Shown here piece by piece: positions 38,120 through 48,658 of a stretch of DNA of 64,000 bases. Position 1 is the first letter of the stretch. Each line of letters begins with the position of its first letter. Source of the stretch: Chelatococcus albus (GTDB taxonomy: Bacteria; Pseudomonadota; Alphaproteobacteria; Rhizobiales; Beijerinckiaceae); contig NZ_JASJEV010000002.1 in the NCBI RefSeq assembly GCF_030067675.1, forward strand, positions 248,001-312,000. Direction: 5' to 3'. The notes under the pieces are model-generated. The model was given only the letters and a program-made list of their open reading frames with translations. It did not search any database and was not told the origin of the DNA. Both the position numbers and the translations under genes were made by a program.

Positions 38120-38121
38120 CG

Positions 38122-38144
38122 CGCGGGCGGCCCGGCCGCCCGCG
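38122..38144 (+). terminator. GC-rich hairpin after rplT
   Basis: CGCGGGCGG and CCGCCCGCG form a 9-bp stem around a 5-base loop, starting two bases past the rplT stop. No T-run follows, so it may be only a partial terminator or mRNA-stability element before pheS. Confidence 0.45.
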
Positions 38145-38276
38145 ACACCCCCGCCCTTCCGAGGCTGACTGCGCCCGGCGGCTCCCGCATGGAGCTGCCG
38201 TGCGCTTCGTCGTGGCCGGAGGGCTTGACGGTCCTGCGGCCTTTGCCGACAAGCGCATGGAACGCTTGAGGGACCG

Positions 38277-39359
38277 ATGACCGACATTCCCACCCTCGAA
38301 CAGACCCTCCTCGGCGCCGTGCGGGCGGCCGAGAACGAAGCAGCGCTCGAAGCGCTGCGCATCTCGGCGCTGGGCAAGAAGGGCTCCGTCTCCGAACTCC
38401 TGAAGTCGCTCGGCGCCATGACGCCGGAGGAGCGCAAGGAGAAGGGACCGCTCATCAACGGCCTGCGCGACCGCATCGCCGCCGCCATCGCCGCCCGTCG
38501 CGAGGCGCTGCAGGAGGCGGCGCTCGCCGAACGGCTCGCCGCCGAGCGCGTCGACGTGTCGCTGCCGGTGCAGGAAGGACCCGAGACGCGCGGGCGCATC
38601 CATCCGATCAGCCAGGTCATCGACGAGCTGACGGCGATCTTCGCCGACATGGGCTTCTCGGTGGCCGAAGGCCCGGACATCGAGACCGACTTCTACAACT
38701 TCACGGCGCTCAACTTCCCCGTCGGCCATCCGGCGCGGGAGATGCACGACACCTTCTTCTTCCCGCCCGATCACCGGGGCGAGCGCAAGCTCCTGCGCAC
38801 GCACACGAGCCCGGTGCAGATCCGCACCATGCTCGGGCAGAAGCCGCCGATCCGCGTCATCATCCCGGGGCGCACCTACCGCTGCGACTCCGACCAGACG
38901 CACACGCCGATGTTCCACCAGGTGGAGGGGCTCGTCATCGACAGGTCCTCCAACATCGGCCACCTGAAGTGGATCCTCGAGGAGTTCTGCAAGGCCTTCT
39001 TCGAGGTCGACCAAGTGAAGATGCGCTTCAGGCCGTCGTTCTTCCCCTTCACCGAGCCGTCGGCGGAGGTCGACATCCAGTGCTCGCGCAAGGGCGGCGA
39101 GATCCGCTTCGGCGAGGGCGACGACTGGCTGGAGATCCTAGGCTGCGGCATGGTGCATCCGAACGTGCTGCGCAACTGCGGCCTTGATCCCGACGAGTAC
39201 CAGGGCTTCGCATGGGGCATGGGCATCGACCGCATCGCCATGCTGAAGTACGGCATGCCGGACCTGCGCCCCTTCTTCGAGGCGGACGTGCGCTGGCTCG
39301 CGCACTACGGCTTCCGCCCGCTCGACCTGCCGACGCTGGCCGGCGGCCTGAGCGCGTGA
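38277..39359 (+). CDS. pheS: Phenylalanyl-tRNA synthetase alpha subunit
   Basis: 360-aa class II synthetase subunit. The N-terminal coiled coil (residues 1-95) binds tRNA. The catalytic domain has motif 1 region [21 protein letters not shown], motif 2 [28 protein letters not shown], then [17 protein letters not shown] and motif 3 [20 protein letters not shown]. Forms a heterotetramer with PheT, whose gene starts 115 bp further on. Confidence 0.97.
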   Translation: MTDIPTLEQTLLGAVRAAENEAALEALRISALGKKGSVSELLKSLGAMTPEERKEKGPLINGLRDRIAAAIAARREALQEAALAERLAAERVDVSLPVQEGPETRGRIHPISQVIDELTAIFADMGFSVAEGPDIETDFYNFTALNFPVGHPAREMHDTFFFPPDHRGERKLLRTHTSPVQIRTMLGQKPPIRVIIPGRTYRCDSDQTHTPMFHQVEGLVIDRSSNIGHLKWILEEFCKAFFEVDQVKMRFRPSFFPFTEPSAEVDIQCSRKGGEIRFGEGDDWLEILGCGMVHPNVLRNCGLDPDEYQGFAWGMGIDRIAMLKYGMPDLRPFFEADVRWLAHYGFRPLDLPTLAGGLSA

Positions 39360-39474
39360 GCCCCTTCCCGGGGCGGGCGGCTGGCCCCCCCCTCCGGGAA
39401 GCACTGCGAATCCGACTGCGATACCGATCCGGGGTGCCATCGCGCCCCGAGATGTCGATTGAAGGACGTCCGGG

Positions 39475-41898
39475 ATGAAGTTCCCCCTTTCGTGGCTCAA
39501 GGACCATCTGGAGACCGACGCCTCGGTCGAGGAGATCGCCGAGACGCTCAACCGCATCGGCCTCGAGGTCGAAGGCGTCGAGGACAAGGCGAAGGCGCTC
39601 GCGCCCTACATCATCGCCCACGTCGTCTCCGCCGAGCAGCACCCCAACGCCGACCGCCTGCGCGTCTGCAGGGTGGACATCGGCACGGGCGAGTCCATCC
39701 AGGTCGTCTGCGGCGCGCCGAACGCGCGCACCGGCATGAAGTCGGTCTTCGCCGGCCCGGGCACCTACATCCCGGGCAAGAACATCACGCTCGGCGTCGG
39801 CAATATCCGCGGCGTCGAGAGCCGCGGCATGCTCTGCTCGGCCTTCGAGCTCGAGCTGTCGGACGACCACGAGGGCATCATCGACCTGCCCGAGGACGCG
39901 CCGGTCGGCACGCCCTATGCGGCCTATGCCGGGCTCGACGATCCGGTGATCGAGATCGCCGTGACGCCGAACCGGGCGGATGCGCTCGGCATTGCGGGCA
40001 TCGCCCGCGACCTGGCCGCCGCCGGTCTCGGCCGGCTGAAGACGCCGGAGGTCGCGCCGGTGAAGGGGCAGGGGCCGTGCCCCGTGTCGGTGAAGCTCGA
40101 CTTCGCCGCGGGCGACGAGAAGCTCTGCCCCGCCTTCGCGCTGCGCCTCGTGCGCGGCGTCAGGAACGGTCCCTCGCCGGAGTGGTTGCAGCGCCGCCTG
40201 AAGGCCGTGGGCCTCCGGCCGATCAATACCCTCGTCGACATCACCAACTACATCACCTACGACCGCGGCCGGCCGCTGCACGTCTTCGACGCCGCCCAGG
40301 TCGCCGGCGACCTCGTGGTGCGCCGCGCGAAGGAGGGGGAGGAACTCCTCGCCCTCGACGGCAAGGTCCATCCTCTCGACGACGGCATCGTCGTCATCGC
40401 CGACGACCGGGGCGTGGAGTCGATCGCCGGCATCATGGGCGGCGAACATTCCGGCTGCTCCGAGGCCACGATGGACGTGCTCATCGAGTCGGCCCTGTGG
40501 GATCCGCTCAACGTCGCGCAGACCGGGCGCCGTCTGGGACTCCTGTCGGACGCGCGCTACCGCTTCGAGCGCGGCGTCGATCCGGAGTTCATGGTCAAGG
40601 GGCTCGACCTCGCCACGCGCATGGTCGTGGAGCTGTGCGGCGGTACGCCGAGCGAGACGGTGGTCGCCGGGGCCGTTCCCGACACCGGCCGCGTCATCGA
40701 TTTCCCCTGGACGGAGGTGAAGCGCCTCACCGGCCTCGACCTGCCGCAGCCGGAGATGAAGCTCACCCTCACGGCGCTCGGCTTCCACGTCTCGGGCACG
40801 GGCGAGCGCGTCAAGGTCTCGCCGCCGTCCTGGCGCGCCGACGTGGAGGGCAAGGCGGACCTCGTGGAGGAAATCGTGCGCATCGCGGGCCTCGACCGCG
40901 TGCCGTCGCAGGCCTTCCCGCGGCTCGAGGCGACGGTGGGCAAGCCGGTGCTGACGCTCCTGCAGCGGCGCACGCGCCTCGCCAAGCGTCTCTTCGCCTC
41001 GCGCGGCCTCGTCGAGGCCGTCACCTGGTCCTTCATCTCCAGGGGCGAGGCCGAACTCTTCGGTGGCGGCGACAAGCGCCTGGCGCTCGCCAACCCGATC
41101 GCAGCGGAACTGTCGGACATGCGGCCGAGCCTCGTCCCCGGCCTCGTCAGGGCGGCGCAGCGCAACGCCGACCGGGGCTATGCCGACGTGGCGCTGTTCG
41201 AGGTGGGGCAGGTCTTCTCCTCCGACGAGCCGGAGGGCCAGGCAATCGTGGCGGCGGCGGTCCGCCGCGGCACGGCCCGGGCCCAGGGCGTCGGCCGGCA
41301 CTGGGACGGGGGCGCCAGCGAGGTGGACGCCTTCGACGCCAAGGCCGACGCCATGGCGCTCTTTGCGGCGCTGGGCATTCCGACCGGCGGGCTGCAGGTC
41401 GTCCCCGGCGGTCCGGTCTGGTATCACCCCGGCCGCTCGGCGACGCTGCAGTTCGGCCCCAAGACGGTCGTCGGCGCCTTCGGCGAGCTGCATCCCAAGG
41501 TGCTCAAGGCGCTCGACGCCAAGGGGCCGCTCGTCGCCTGCGAGATCGTGCTCGATCTGCTGCCGCCGCCCAGGGCGAAGCCCACGAAGATGAAGCCGCG
41601 CCTCGTGCTGCCCGAGCTGCAGCCGCTGACGCGCGACTTCGCCTTCGTAGTCGACAGGGCGGTCGCCGCCGGCGACATCGTCAAGGCCGCCACGGGGGCG
41701 GAGCGCAACCTCGTCGCCGACGTCACGGTCTTCGACGTCTACGAGGGGCCGCACGTGGGCGAGGGCAGGAAGTCGGTCGCGGTGGCGGTGACGCTGCAGC
41801 CGACCGAGAAGACGCTGACCGACGCCGAGATCGAGGCAATATCGCAGCGCATCGTCGAGGCGGTCGCCAGGAAGACGGGCGCGACCCTGCGCGCCTGA
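39475..41898 (+). CDS. pheT: Phenylalanyl-tRNA synthetase beta subunit
   Basis: 807-aa subunit. Starts [20 protein letters not shown]. The EMAP-like tRNA-binding domain lies at ~40-150 ([26 protein letters not shown]), B3/B4 editing domain at ~215-380 ([25 protein letters not shown]), B5 at ~405-475, and the C-terminal FDX-ACB domain ([20 protein letters not shown]) at ~700-805. Full length for the bacterial family. Confidence 0.97.
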   Translation: MKFPLSWLKDHLETDASVEEIAETLNRIGLEVEGVEDKAKALAPYIIAHVVSAEQHPNADRLRVCRVDIGTGESIQVVCGAPNARTGMKSVFAGPGTYIPGKNITLGVGNIRGVESRGMLCSAFELELSDDHEGIIDLPEDAPVGTPYAAYAGLDDPVIEIAVTPNRADALGIAGIARDLAAAGLGRLKTPEVAPVKGQGPCPVSVKLDFAAGDEKLCPAFALRLVRGVRNGPSPEWLQRRLKAVGLRPINTLVDITNYITYDRGRPLHVFDAAQVAGDLVVRRAKEGEELLALDGKVHPLDDGIVVIADDRGVESIAGIMGGEHSGCSEATMDVLIESALWDPLNVAQTGRRLGLLSDARYRFERGVDPEFMVKGLDLATRMVVELCGGTPSETVVAGAVPDTGRVIDFPWTEVKRLTGLDLPQPEMKLTLTALGFHVSGTGERVKVSPPSWRADVEGKADLVEEIVRIAGLDRVPSQAFPRLEATVGKPVLTLLQRRTRLAKRLFASRGLVEAVTWSFISRGEAELFGGGDKRLALANPIAAELSDMRPSLVPGLVRAAQRNADRGYADVALFEVGQVFSSDEPEGQAIVAAAVRRGTARAQGVGRHWDGGASEVDAFDAKADAMALFAALGIPTGGLQVVPGGPVWYHPGRSATLQFGPKTVVGAFGELHPKVLKALDAKGPLVACEIVLDLLPPPRAKPTKMKPRLVLPELQPLTRDFAFVVDRAVAAGDIVKAATGAERNLVADVTVFDVYEGPHVGEGRKSVAVAVTLQPTEKTLTDAEIEAISQRIVEAVARKTGATLRA

Positions 41899-42063
41899 GA
41901 GCGGTACCGGGGTGGAAGGGGAGCGGCGCCAGCGCCCGGGCGACGGGGCGCCCCGGTGGCGCCGGCTGCCCGTCGATCCGGCCGCAAGACGGCGCTTGTT
42001 CTCGACCGCCGGCCCTGCCACATTTCCGCGCGGCACCGGCCGTCGTCGCAAAGGCCACAGGCG

Positions 42064-42414
42064 TTGAAAGTCCTTCTCGCTCTCTTTCTGACCGTCGTTC
42101 CCGCCGCCGCCCTCGCGCAGGCGAAGCCGCGCACGCTCGCGGATTGCGAGAAGATCGAGGCCGCGCTCGCCTACAACGCCTGTCTCGCCTCCTTCGGGCC
42201 GAGGCGGGGCGAGCGGCCGGCGCCGGGCACGATGCCGCAGGCGGAGGAGGGCGAGCCCGGGGCGCGCCCCGCCCGCGCCGCGGCCGGACGGCAGGCCATT
42301 CCCGGCGCCGTCGCTTCCGGGAAACGGGCGGGAGGGCGTTCCTTCGCGGTCTTTGACGTGACGCCCGCAAAGGGGGCTGCCCAGGGCGGGCGCCCGCGCC
42401 GCGAGACGCGATAG
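42064..42414 (+). CDS. Hypothetical secreted protein
   Basis: 116-aa protein with a signal peptide (KVLLALFLTVVPAAALAQAK) from a TTG start at 42064. Then LADCEKIEAALAYNACLASF carries two cysteines and the rest is proline/arginine-rich. The LADC-E-I-NACLA shape with ~15 residues between cysteines is seen in small uncharacterised Rhizobiales proteins. No function assigned. Confidence 0.6.
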   Translation: MKVLLALFLTVVPAAALAQAKPRTLADCEKIEAALAYNACLASFGPRRGERPAPGTMPQAEEGEPGARPARAAAGRQAIPGAVASGKRAGGRSFAVFDVTPAKGAAQGGRPRRETR

Positions 42415-42460
42415 GCGACCGGCGGGGCGGACTAACGGATGCGGCGCTCGCGCCGCCGCC

Positions 42461-43234
42461 TCACTTGCCGCCGCTCAGCGGATTGTCCGGATCCCACCTG
42501 TAGCGCAGCGTCTCGAAACGCATCGACATGGCGTCGATGAGCAGGAGGCGGCCGACGAGGCTCTCGCCGAAGCCCACGATGGCGCGGATGACCTCCATCG
42601 CCATCAGCGAACCCATGACGCCGGCGAGTGCGCCGAGCACGCCCGCTTCCGCGCAGGTCGGCACCAGGCCGGGCGGCGGCGGGGCGGGGAAGAGGCAGCG
42701 GTAGGTCGGATTGGGCTTGCCATCCGCGCCGCGTTCATGGGCGCGGATCGTCGTGAGCGAGGCGTCGAAGGCGCCGAGGGCCGCCGTCACCAGGGGCTTG
42801 CCCTCGAAATAGCAGGCGTCGGAGACCGTGTAGCGTGTGGCGAAATTGTCCGACCCGTCGGCCACGATGTCATACCCGCGCACGAGCGCGCGGGCGTTGT
42901 CCTCCGTCAGGCGCAGGCGGTGCTGCTCGACCGTGACGTGCGGGTTGAGGCGGGCGATGGCGTCCGCCGCGCTCTCCACCTTGGGGCGGTCGACGTCCGG
43001 CGTGCCGTGGATGACCTGCCGCTGCAGGTTGGAGAGGGATACGACATCGTCGTCGACGACGCCCAGCGTGCCGATGCCGGCCGCGGCGAGATATTGCAGC
43101 AGGGGCGCGCCGAGCCCGCCGGCGCCGATCACGAGGACCCGGGCGGCCTTGAGCCTTGCCTGACCCGGGCCGCCGACGTCGCGCAGCACGAGATGACGGG
43201 CGTAGCGTTCGATTTCTTCCGACGAGAGCATCAT
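42461..43234 (-). CDS. moeB: MoeB/ThiF-type sulfur-carrier adenylyltransferase
   Basis: 257-aa E1-like enzyme that adenylates the C-terminal glycine of a sulfur carrier such as MoaD or ThiS. MLSSEEIERYARHLVLRDVG is the helix start, RVLVIGAGGLGAPLLQYLAA the ATP loop near 33, QRQVIHGTPDVDRPKVESA near 72 carries the conserved Arg, and ADGSDNFATRYTVSDACYFE near 126 is the catalytic region. TCAEAGVLGALAGVMGSL holds the later cysteine. No rhodanese domain. Divergent from the nucleoside operon. Confidence 0.88.
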   Translation of the reverse strand: MMLSSEEIERYARHLVLRDVGGPGQARLKAARVLVIGAGGLGAPLLQYLAAAGIGTLGVVDDDVVSLSNLQRQVIHGTPDVDRPKVESAADAIARLNPHVTVEQHRLRLTEDNARALVRGYDIVADGSDNFATRYTVSDACYFEGKPLVTAALGAFDASLTTIRAHERGADGKPNPTYRCLFPAPPPPGLVPTCAEAGVLGALAGVMGSLMAMEVIRAIVGFGESLVGRLLLIDAMSMRFETLRYRWDPDNPLSGGK

Positions 43235-43435
43235 GGCCTCGGCTGTCGTGGCGGGAGCTTAGGTGGTAAGCGCGGGGCGTGGAAGCCAAGGTACCATGGT
43301 CTGTGCCATAGCTGTGGACGCCCTCCGTGCCTTTGCGCCGCGAGCGCTTGGAATCCGCCGGCAAGCCGTGCCATGGTTTCGTCAAACGGGCGCGCGGCCG
43401 CGATGACGCCCGGGATTGCGGAAGGGGAGCGTTCG

Positions 43436-44437
43436 ATGCGCGCAAAGAGCTTTGGTCTGGCCCTCGCGGGGCTCGTCGCCGCCACCGCGATGGCGGCGGC
43501 ACAGGAGTTCAAGCCGGCGGTCGTCTACGACCTCGGCGGCAAGTTCGACAAGTCCTTCAACGAAGGCGTCTACAACGGCGCGGAACGCTTCAAGAAGGAA
43601 ACCGGCGTCGCCTACCGCGACTTCGAACCGCAGAACGACGCGCAGCGCGAGCAGGCGCTCCGCCGCTTCGCCCGCGACGGCTATTCGCCGATCGTCGCGG
43701 TCGGCTTCAGCCAGGCGAGTGCGGTGGAGAAGGTCGCCAAGGAGTTCCCCAAGCTGCAGTTCGCCATCATCGACATGGTGGTCGAGCAGCCGAACGTGCA
43801 GTCCATCGTCTTCAAGGAGCAGGAGGGTTCCTTCCTCGTGGGGCTGCTGGCCGCCAGGGCCTCGAAGACCGGCAAGGTCGGCTTCGTCGGCGGCATGGAC
43901 GTGCCGCTCATCCGCGCCTTCGCCTGCGGCTACGTGCAGGGCGTCAAGTACGCCAATCCCAAGGCCGAGGTGTTCCAGAACATGACGGGCACCACGGGCG
44001 CCGCCTGGAACGACCCGGTGAAGGGCGGCGAGCTCGCCAAGAGCCAGATCGACCGTGGCGCCGACGTCGTCTATCACGCCGCGGGCGGCACGGGCATCGG
44101 TGTGCTCAGGGCGGCGGCGGATGCCGGCAAGCTCGGCATCGGCGTCGATTCGAACCAGAACGGCCTGCACCCCGGCAAGGTGTTGACCTCCATGCTGAAG
44201 CGGGTCGACACGGCCACCTACAAGACCTTCATGGACGCCAAGAACAAGGCCTGGAAGCCGGGCGCCACCTCGCTCGGCGTCAAGGAGGAAGGCGTCGCCT
44301 GGGCGCTCGACGAGAACAACAAGGCGCTCATCACCGCCGAGATGAAGGCGGCCGTCGACAAGGCCGCGGCCGACATCGTCGCCGGCACCATCAAGGTGCA
44401 CGACTATCGCGTCGACGCGAAGTGCCCGACGAACTGA
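43436..44437 (+). CDS. BMP-family ABC transporter substrate-binding protein, nucleoside type
   Basis: 333-aa periplasmic binding protein of the basic-membrane-protein (PnrA/Med) family. Signal peptide ends at MAAAQ (about residue 22). EFKPAVVYDLGGKFDKSFNE, SPIVAVGFSQASAVEKVAKE, FKEQEGSFLVGLLAARASKT, and GVDSNQNGLHPGKVLTSMLK follow the order of nucleoside-binding members. The start follows GGAAGGGGAGC. Leads the operon with ATPase, two permeases and salvage enzymes, which indicates nucleoside uptake. Confidence 0.93.
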   Translation: MRAKSFGLALAGLVAATAMAAAQEFKPAVVYDLGGKFDKSFNEGVYNGAERFKKETGVAYRDFEPQNDAQREQALRRFARDGYSPIVAVGFSQASAVEKVAKEFPKLQFAIIDMVVEQPNVQSIVFKEQEGSFLVGLLAARASKTGKVGFVGGMDVPLIRAFACGYVQGVKYANPKAEVFQNMTGTTGAAWNDPVKGGELAKSQIDRGADVVYHAAGGTGIGVLRAAADAGKLGIGVDSNQNGLHPGKVLTSMLKRVDTATYKTFMDAKNKAWKPGATSLGVKEEGVAWALDENNKALITAEMKAAVDKAAADIVAGTIKVHDYRVDAKCPTN

Positions 44438-44566
44438 GCGGACCTTGTCAGCTGCCCGCGAGGCCGCGCCCGGGTGCGGCCGCGGACGACGGTGGCGGGC
44501 CCGCGGCGCACCGGCTGTCGCCGGCGCCGAGGGCCACCGCCCCGGGATGACACCAGCCGGGATCGC

Positions 44567-46126
44567 ATGAACGCCTACGGCAAGACCTCAGCCCCCGCGG
44601 CCTCCGCGCCCGCCATCGAACTCGTCGGTATCGACAAGCGCTTCGGCGCCGTTCACGCCAACAAGGCCGTGCACCTGACCGTCGAACGCGGGTCCATCCA
44701 TGGCATCGTCGGGGAGAACGGCGCCGGCAAGTCGACGCTCATGTCGATCGTCTACGGGTTCTACGAGGCGGACGCCGGCGAGATCCGCGTCGGCGGGCGG
44801 CCCATGGCCATCCGTTCCTCGGCGGACGCCATCCGCGCCGGCATCGGCATGGTGCATCAGCACTTCATGCTGGTGGAGCCGCTCAGCGTGCTCGACAACG
44901 TGATGCTCGGGGCGGAGGGCGGCGCCCTCCTCGAGAAGGGCGAGGCGCAGGCCCGGCGCGAGCTCGCCAGGCTCGAACGCGAATACAACCTCGTCGTCGA
45001 TCCCGATGCGATCGTGGGGGAACTCTCGGTCGGCCTGCAGCAGCGCGTCGAGATCCTGAAGGCGCTCTACCGCGGCGCCGACATCCTCATCCTGGACGAG
45101 CCGACGGCGGTCCTGACCCCGGCGGAGGCGAGCGCGCTCTTCAGCCTGCTCAGGGCCCTCAAGGAGCAGGGCAAGACCGTCATCCTCATCACCCACAAGC
45201 TCAACGAGATCATGGCCGTGACTGACCGGGTGTCGGTGATGCGCCGCGGCGAGATGGTGGCGACGCTGCCGACGGCCGAGACCTCGCCGCCCGCGCTCGC
45301 CGAGCTCATGGTGGGGCGGCGCGTGCTCCTGCGCGTCGAGAAGAAGGAGCACGTGCCCGGTGACGTTGCGCTTGCGGTCGAGGGCCTGTCGGTGGTCGAC
45401 GAGCGCAACTGCCTGCGCGTCGCCGACGTGTCCTTCGCCGTGCGCGCGGGTGAGATCGTGGGCATCGCCGGCGTCGCCGGCAACGGCCAGAGCGAGCTTC
45501 TCGAGGCGATCGCCGGCATGCGCCGGCCGACGCTCGGCCGCATTGCCCTCGACGGCCGGGCGCTCGACCCGGCCGAGCACGGGCCGAGGACCCTGCGCCG
45601 GCTCGGCCTCCTGCACGTGCCGGAGGATCGGCTGCGCACCGGGCTCGTGCCGGCTTTCGAGGCCTTCGAGAGCGCGGCGCTGGGCTTCGCCGACGATCCC
45701 GCCTACGGCAAGGGGGCACTCTTCGACCGGCAGGCGATGGTCGCCGATCTGGCGGCGAAGATGGAGGCCTACGACGTGCGCCCGCGCGACCCGCGCCTCA
45801 GGACGTCGAAGTTCTCCGGCGGCAACCAGCAGAAGATCGTGCTCGCCCGCGAGATCGAGAGGGATCCCAGGGTGCTGCTCGTCGGCCAGCCGACGCGCGG
45901 CGTCGACATCGGCGCCATCGAGTTCATCCACCGCCGCCTCGTGGCCCTGCGCGACGCGGGCGTCGCCATCCTGCTCGTTTCGGTCGAGCTCGAGGAGATC
46001 ATGAGCCTGTCGGACCGCATCCTCGTCATGTGCGGGGGCCGCATCACCGGCGAGCGCCGGCCGCACGAGACGGACGAGCGCGACCTCGGCCTGCTCATGG
46101 CGGGCGTTACGGAGCGCGCCGCATGA
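44567..46126 (+). CDS. ABC transporter ATPase with two nucleotide-binding domains
   Basis: 519-aa ATPase with two tandem ABC domains. First domain: Walker A GIVGENGAGKSTLMSIVYGF near 48, Q loop VHQHFMLVEPLSVLDNV, signature LSVGLQQRVEIL and LILDEPTAVLTPAE. Second domain: GIAGVAGNGQSELLEAIAGM near 305, then FSGGNQQKIVLAREIERDP and LLVGQPTRGVDIGA. Same shape as RbsA/NupB-type proteins. Coupled to the permease by a 4-bp ATGA overlap. Confidence 0.94.
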   Translation: MNAYGKTSAPAASAPAIELVGIDKRFGAVHANKAVHLTVERGSIHGIVGENGAGKSTLMSIVYGFYEADAGEIRVGGRPMAIRSSADAIRAGIGMVHQHFMLVEPLSVLDNVMLGAEGGALLEKGEAQARRELARLEREYNLVVDPDAIVGELSVGLQQRVEILKALYRGADILILDEPTAVLTPAEASALFSLLRALKEQGKTVILITHKLNEIMAVTDRVSVMRRGEMVATLPTAETSPPALAELMVGRRVLLRVEKKEHVPGDVALAVEGLSVVDERNCLRVADVSFAVRAGEIVGIAGVAGNGQSELLEAIAGMRRPTLGRIALDGRALDPAEHGPRTLRRLGLLHVPEDRLRTGLVPAFEAFESAALGFADDPAYGKGALFDRQAMVADLAAKMEAYDVRPRDPRLRTSKFSGGNQQKIVLAREIERDPRVLLVGQPTRGVDIGAIEFIHRRLVALRDAGVAILLVSVELEEIMSLSDRILVMCGGRITGERRPHETDERDLGLLMAGVTERAA

Positions 46127-47250
46127 GCGCCCCCATCGAGCTGCCGAAATGGGCGGACGTGGTGCTCGTGCCGCTCGTCAGCGTCACGGCGGCCTTCGTC
46201 GTCGCCGGGCTCGTGGTGCTGTCGATCGGCGAGAATCCGGTGGAGGCGACGCGGCTGCTCCTCGCCGGCAGCCTCGGCTCGGGCGAGGGGCTCGGCTTCA
46301 CCCTCTACTACGCGACGGACTTCATCTTCACCGGCCTTGCGGTCGCCGTGGCCTATCACGCCGGGCTCTTCAACATCGGCGGCGAGGGGCAGGCGACGGT
46401 GGCGGGCATCGGGGCGGCGCTTGTCTGCCTCTATCTCGACTTTCTTCCCGGTGTCCTCCTCCTGCCGCTCGGCATCCTCGGCGCCGCCGCCTTCGGCGCC
46501 GCCTGGGGCTTCGTGCCCGGCTGGCTGCAGGCGCGGCGCGGCAGCCACGTCGTCATCACGACGATCATGTTCAACTTCATCGCTGCGACGCTGATCGTCC
46601 ATCTCGTCGTCAACGTCATCGGCGAGCCGGGGCTCACCGAGACGCGCGCCTTCGCCGCCAAGGCGACGATCCCCTACGTGCACGAGCTCCTGGCACCGCT
46701 TGGCATCGCCCTGCCGACGTCGCCGCTCAACCTGACCTTCCTCCTCGCGCTCGCCGCCTCATACGGCATCTGGCTCCTCGTCTACCGCTCGCGCCTCGGC
46801 TATGCGATCCGCACGGTCGGCGCCAATCCGGGCGCCGCCGTCTATGCCGGCATCTCGCCGGCGCGCGTGATCATGATCGCCATGGCGCTCTCGGGCGCGC
46901 TCGCCGGCGGCCTCGCCGTCAACGAGATCATGGGCGTGCAGCATCGCCTGCTGCTCGAATTCACGAGCAGCTACGGCTTCGTCGGCATCGCGGTGGCGCT
47001 CATGGGGCGCTCGCATCCCGGCGGGGTCGTCCTCGCTGCCGTGCTCTTCGGCATCCTCTACCAGGGCGGCGCCGAGCTCGCCTTCGAGACGCCGACCATC
47101 ACCCGCGACATGGTGGTGGTCATCGGCGGCGTGGTCATCCTCTTCGCGGGGGCCCTTGAAGGGCTGTTCCGACGCCTCGTGGCGCGGGGCCTCGGTGTCC
47201 TGCGCCGCGTGCGGGCGGCCGCGCCGCGGCGCGCGGCGGCGGAGGGCTGA
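46123..47250 (+). CDS. Nucleoside ABC transporter permease (NupP-like)
   Basis: 375-aa inner-membrane permease of the BPD_transp_2 family with about nine membrane helices: VVLVPLVSVTAAFVVAGLVV near 14, AYHAGLFNIGGEGQATVAGI near 82, HVVITTIMFNFIAATLIVHL near 145, and RTVGANPGAAVYAGISPARV near 232. The G-N-GGEGQ loop is typical of the inner-membrane EAA-like coupling segment. Overlaps the ATPase stop and precedes the second permease by three bases. Confidence 0.92.
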   Translation: MSAPIELPKWADVVLVPLVSVTAAFVVAGLVVLSIGENPVEATRLLLAGSLGSGEGLGFTLYYATDFIFTGLAVAVAYHAGLFNIGGEGQATVAGIGAALVCLYLDFLPGVLLLPLGILGAAAFGAAWGFVPGWLQARRGSHVVITTIMFNFIAATLIVHLVVNVIGEPGLTETRAFAAKATIPYVHELLAPLGIALPTSPLNLTFLLALAASYGIWLLVYRSRLGYAIRTVGANPGAAVYAGISPARVIMIAMALSGALAGGLAVNEIMGVQHRLLLEFTSSYGFVGIAVALMGRSHPGGVVLAAVLFGILYQGGAELAFETPTITRDMVVVIGGVVILFAGALEGLFRRLVARGLGVLRRVRAAAPRRAAAEG

Positions 47251-47253
47251 GCC

Positions 47254-48222
47254 GTGGACTACACGACCCTGCTCACCATCGCCGACTCGACGGTACGGCT
47301 CTCGATCCCGCTGCTCTGCGCCTGCCTCGCGGGGCTGTGGTCGGAGCGCTCCGGCGTCGTCGACATCGGCCTCGAGGGCAAGATGCTGGCGGCGGCCTTC
47401 GCCGCGGGGGCCGCGGCCCACGCCTCCTCCTCGGCCGTGCTCGGCCTCCTCGCGGCGATCGCGGTCTCGATGGCCTTCGCCCTGGTGCACGGCTTCGCCG
47501 CCATCAGCCAGCGCGGCAACCAGATCGTTTCCGGCGTCGCCATCAACATGCTGGCGGCGGGCCTGAGCGCCATCATCGGCAATGCCTGGTACGGCCAGGG
47601 CGGACGCACGCCGCCGGTCGACGGGGCGGCGCGCTTCGGCGAACTCGTGCTGCCGGGGGCCGAGAGGCTCGCCGCCGCGCCGGTTCTCGGCCCGTTCTAC
47701 GCCGAGGTCGTCTCTGGCCATTCCCTCCTCGTCTATCTGGCGCTCGCGGCGGTGCCGGTGACGTGGTTCGTACTGGCGCGCACGCGCTTCGGGCTCAGGC
47801 TGCGCGCCGTTGGCGAGAACCCGGCCGCCGTCGATACGGCGGGCATCTCGGTCGCGGCGCTGCGCTATGCGGCGGTCACCATCTGCGGTGCCCTGTGCGG
47901 CCTTGGCGGCGCCTATCTCGCCATCGCCCAGTCGGCCGGCTTCCTGCCGCTGATGACGGCCGGCAAGGGCTTCATCGCCCTCGCCGCCCTCATCTTTGCC
48001 AAGTGGCGGGCGTGGCCGGCGCTCGGCGCCTGCCTGCTCTTCGGCCTCCTCGATGCCGTCGCCATCCGCCTGCAGGGGGTCGTCGTGCCCGGCATCGGCC
48101 AGGTGCCGGTGCAGGCGATCCAGGCCCTGCCGTATGTCATGACGGTGGTGCTGCTCGCCGGCTTCATCGGGCGCGCCGTGCCGCCGCGCGCCTCCGGCAT
48201 CCCCTATGTGAAGGAGCGCTGA
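47254..48222 (+). CDS. Nucleoside ABC transporter permease (NupQ-like)
   Basis: 322-aa second permease, GTG start at 47254. SLPLLCACLAGLWSERSGVV-like opening (SIPLLCACLAGLWSERSG), DIGLEGKMLAAAFAAGAA near 38, RGNQIVSGVAINMLAAGL near 88, RLRAVGENPAAVDTAGISVA near 186, and YLAIAQSAGFLPLMTAGKGF near 223. Paired with the preceding permease to form the membrane channel. Confidence 0.92.
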   Translation: MDYTTLLTIADSTVRLSIPLLCACLAGLWSERSGVVDIGLEGKMLAAAFAAGAAAHASSSAVLGLLAAIAVSMAFALVHGFAAISQRGNQIVSGVAINMLAAGLSAIIGNAWYGQGGRTPPVDGAARFGELVLPGAERLAAAPVLGPFYAEVVSGHSLLVYLALAAVPVTWFVLARTRFGLRLRAVGENPAAVDTAGISVAALRYAAVTICGALCGLGGAYLAIAQSAGFLPLMTAGKGFIALAALIFAKWRAWPALGACLLFGLLDAVAIRLQGVVVPGIGQVPVQAIQALPYVMTVVLLAGFIGRAVPPRASGIPYVKER

Positions 48223-48223
48223 G

Positions 48224-48628
48224 GTGACGGAGGTCGACCGCCTGTTCGAGGCCGCGCGCGCCGCACAGGCGCGCGCCTATGCCCCGTATTCGCGCTTTCG
48301 CGTGGGGGCCGCGGTCATAACCCCCGCCGGCACGGTCTTCGCCGGCTGCAACGTGGAGAACGCGGCCTATCCCGTCGGCACCTGCGCCGAGGCCGGGGCC
48401 ATCTCGGCGATGGTGGCGGCGGGGGAGACGCGCATATCCGCCATCCTCGTGCTCGGCGACGGCGAGGCGCTGGTGACCCCCTGCGGCGCCTGCAGGCAAC
48501 GCATCCGCGAGTTCGCCGCGCCAGACGCGCCGGTCCATGTCGCCGGTCCCGGGGGCCTGCGGCGCAGTTTCACCCTCGAAGAGCTGTTGCCCTCGTCCTT
48601 CGGACCGGACAATTTGGCGCCGCGTTGA
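48224..48628 (+). CDS. cdd: Cytidine deaminase
   Basis: 134-aa zinc enzyme turning cytidine and deoxycytidine into uridine forms. AYAPYSRFRVGAAVITPAG near 18, FAGCNVENAAYPVGTCAEAGAIS near 39 with the catalytic Glu and first zinc Cys, and VTPCGACRQRIREFA near 84 with the other two zinc cysteines. GTG start directly after the permease stop; same transcript. Confidence 0.96.
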   Translation: MTEVDRLFEAARAAQARAYAPYSRFRVGAAVITPAGTVFAGCNVENAAYPVGTCAEAGAISAMVAAGETRISAILVLGDGEALVTPCGACRQRIREFAAPDAPVHVAGPGGLRRSFTLEELLPSSFGPDNLAPR

Positions 48629-48658
48629 CAGGACAGGCGAAGGACCGGACGGGCGAAC

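Noticed and set aside
39049-42051. 1000-codon minus-strand open frame opposite pheT, and the 965-codon plus-strand frame
   Set aside because: Both are shadows of pheT caused by high GC at third positions. They lack domains, and pheT is complete.
43235-43435. Purine riboswitch before the nucleoside operon
   Set aside because: The conserved purine-riboswitch loop and stem pattern was not visible by eye; only a covariance-model search could settle it.
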